A model generated the notes under the pieces. The model was not told the DNA's origin. It searched no databases and saw only the letters and a list, made by a program, of their open reading frames with translations. This document shows positions 13,055-13,079 of a stretch of 13,079 bases of DNA, one piece after another. This DNA is from Candidatus Cloacimonadota bacterium (lineage in GTDB: Bacteria; Cloacimonadota; Cloacimonadia; Cloacimonadales; TCS61): contig JAUVIJ010000026.1 in assembly GCA_030592835.1 (NCBI GenBank), positions 1-13,079 of the forward strand. Direction: 5' to 3'. Position numbers and translations under genes: made by a program. How positions within the stretch are numbered: position 1 is the stretch's first letter; each line of letters begins with the position of its first letter.

Positions 13055-13079
13055 AAATATTAGATATAAATTGGGATGA

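Overview
The window is AT-rich bacterial DNA from a Gram-negative-type organism. Its first gene encodes a large secreted protein with a signal peptide, a gingipain-type (C25) peptidase domain, an FG-GAP/VCBS propeller and a C-terminal domain opening with NYPNPFNP. That combination is typical of type IX (Por) secretion cargo in the Fibrobacteres-Chlorobi-Bacteroidetes assemblage. The style of the protein and the AT-rich intergenic DNA fit a Cloacimonadota-like genome best, but this is inference from family resemblance, not a database match.

Layout from left to right. (1) 1-42 is the 5' half of a minus-strand tRNA-Pro(CGG), cut by the window edge; it explains an otherwise puzzling GC-rich start. 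(2) 192-3785 is the C25 peptidase gene, interrupted by one in-frame TAA that falls between the putative catalytic His and Cys. (3) 3881-4096 is a cold-shock-domain protein, followed by a compact terminator that ends one base before ygiQ (4143-5882, radical SAM). (4) 6018-7766 is a tight pair: murB (peptidoglycan precursor synthesis) and a DUF299 regulatory protein of pyruvate phosphate dikinase. (5) 7864-8019 is a 51-residue single-span membrane protein with a good ribosome binding site. (6) 8295-8927 is a predicted permuted NlpC/P60-like hydrolase that seems to start at ACG. (7) 8981-11704, convergent on the minus strand, is pyruvate phosphate dikinase, ending in a UUCG-tetraloop terminator. 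(8) About 11.7-12.6 kb is a gene-free block of mosaic repeats, including two direct copies of a 178-216 bp AT-rich element. (9) 12635-13054 is a small PPC/DUF296 protein behind a promoter whose spacer is filled by a perfect inverted repeat.

The clearest functional link is between ppdK and the DUF299 protein. That family phosphorylates and dephosphorylates the Thr two residues before the catalytic His of the dikinase, and this Thr (T487, with H489) is present here. The window therefore encodes both the PEP/pyruvate switch enzyme and its regulator.

The least explained parts are the repeat block, the shared 34-nt geometry of TTGACA upstream of the ygiQ and murB start codons (both lack a Shine-Dalgarno), the premature stop in the peptidase, and the ACG start. 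The last two are single-base departures from an intact gene, so consensus error must be excluded before biology is invoked.
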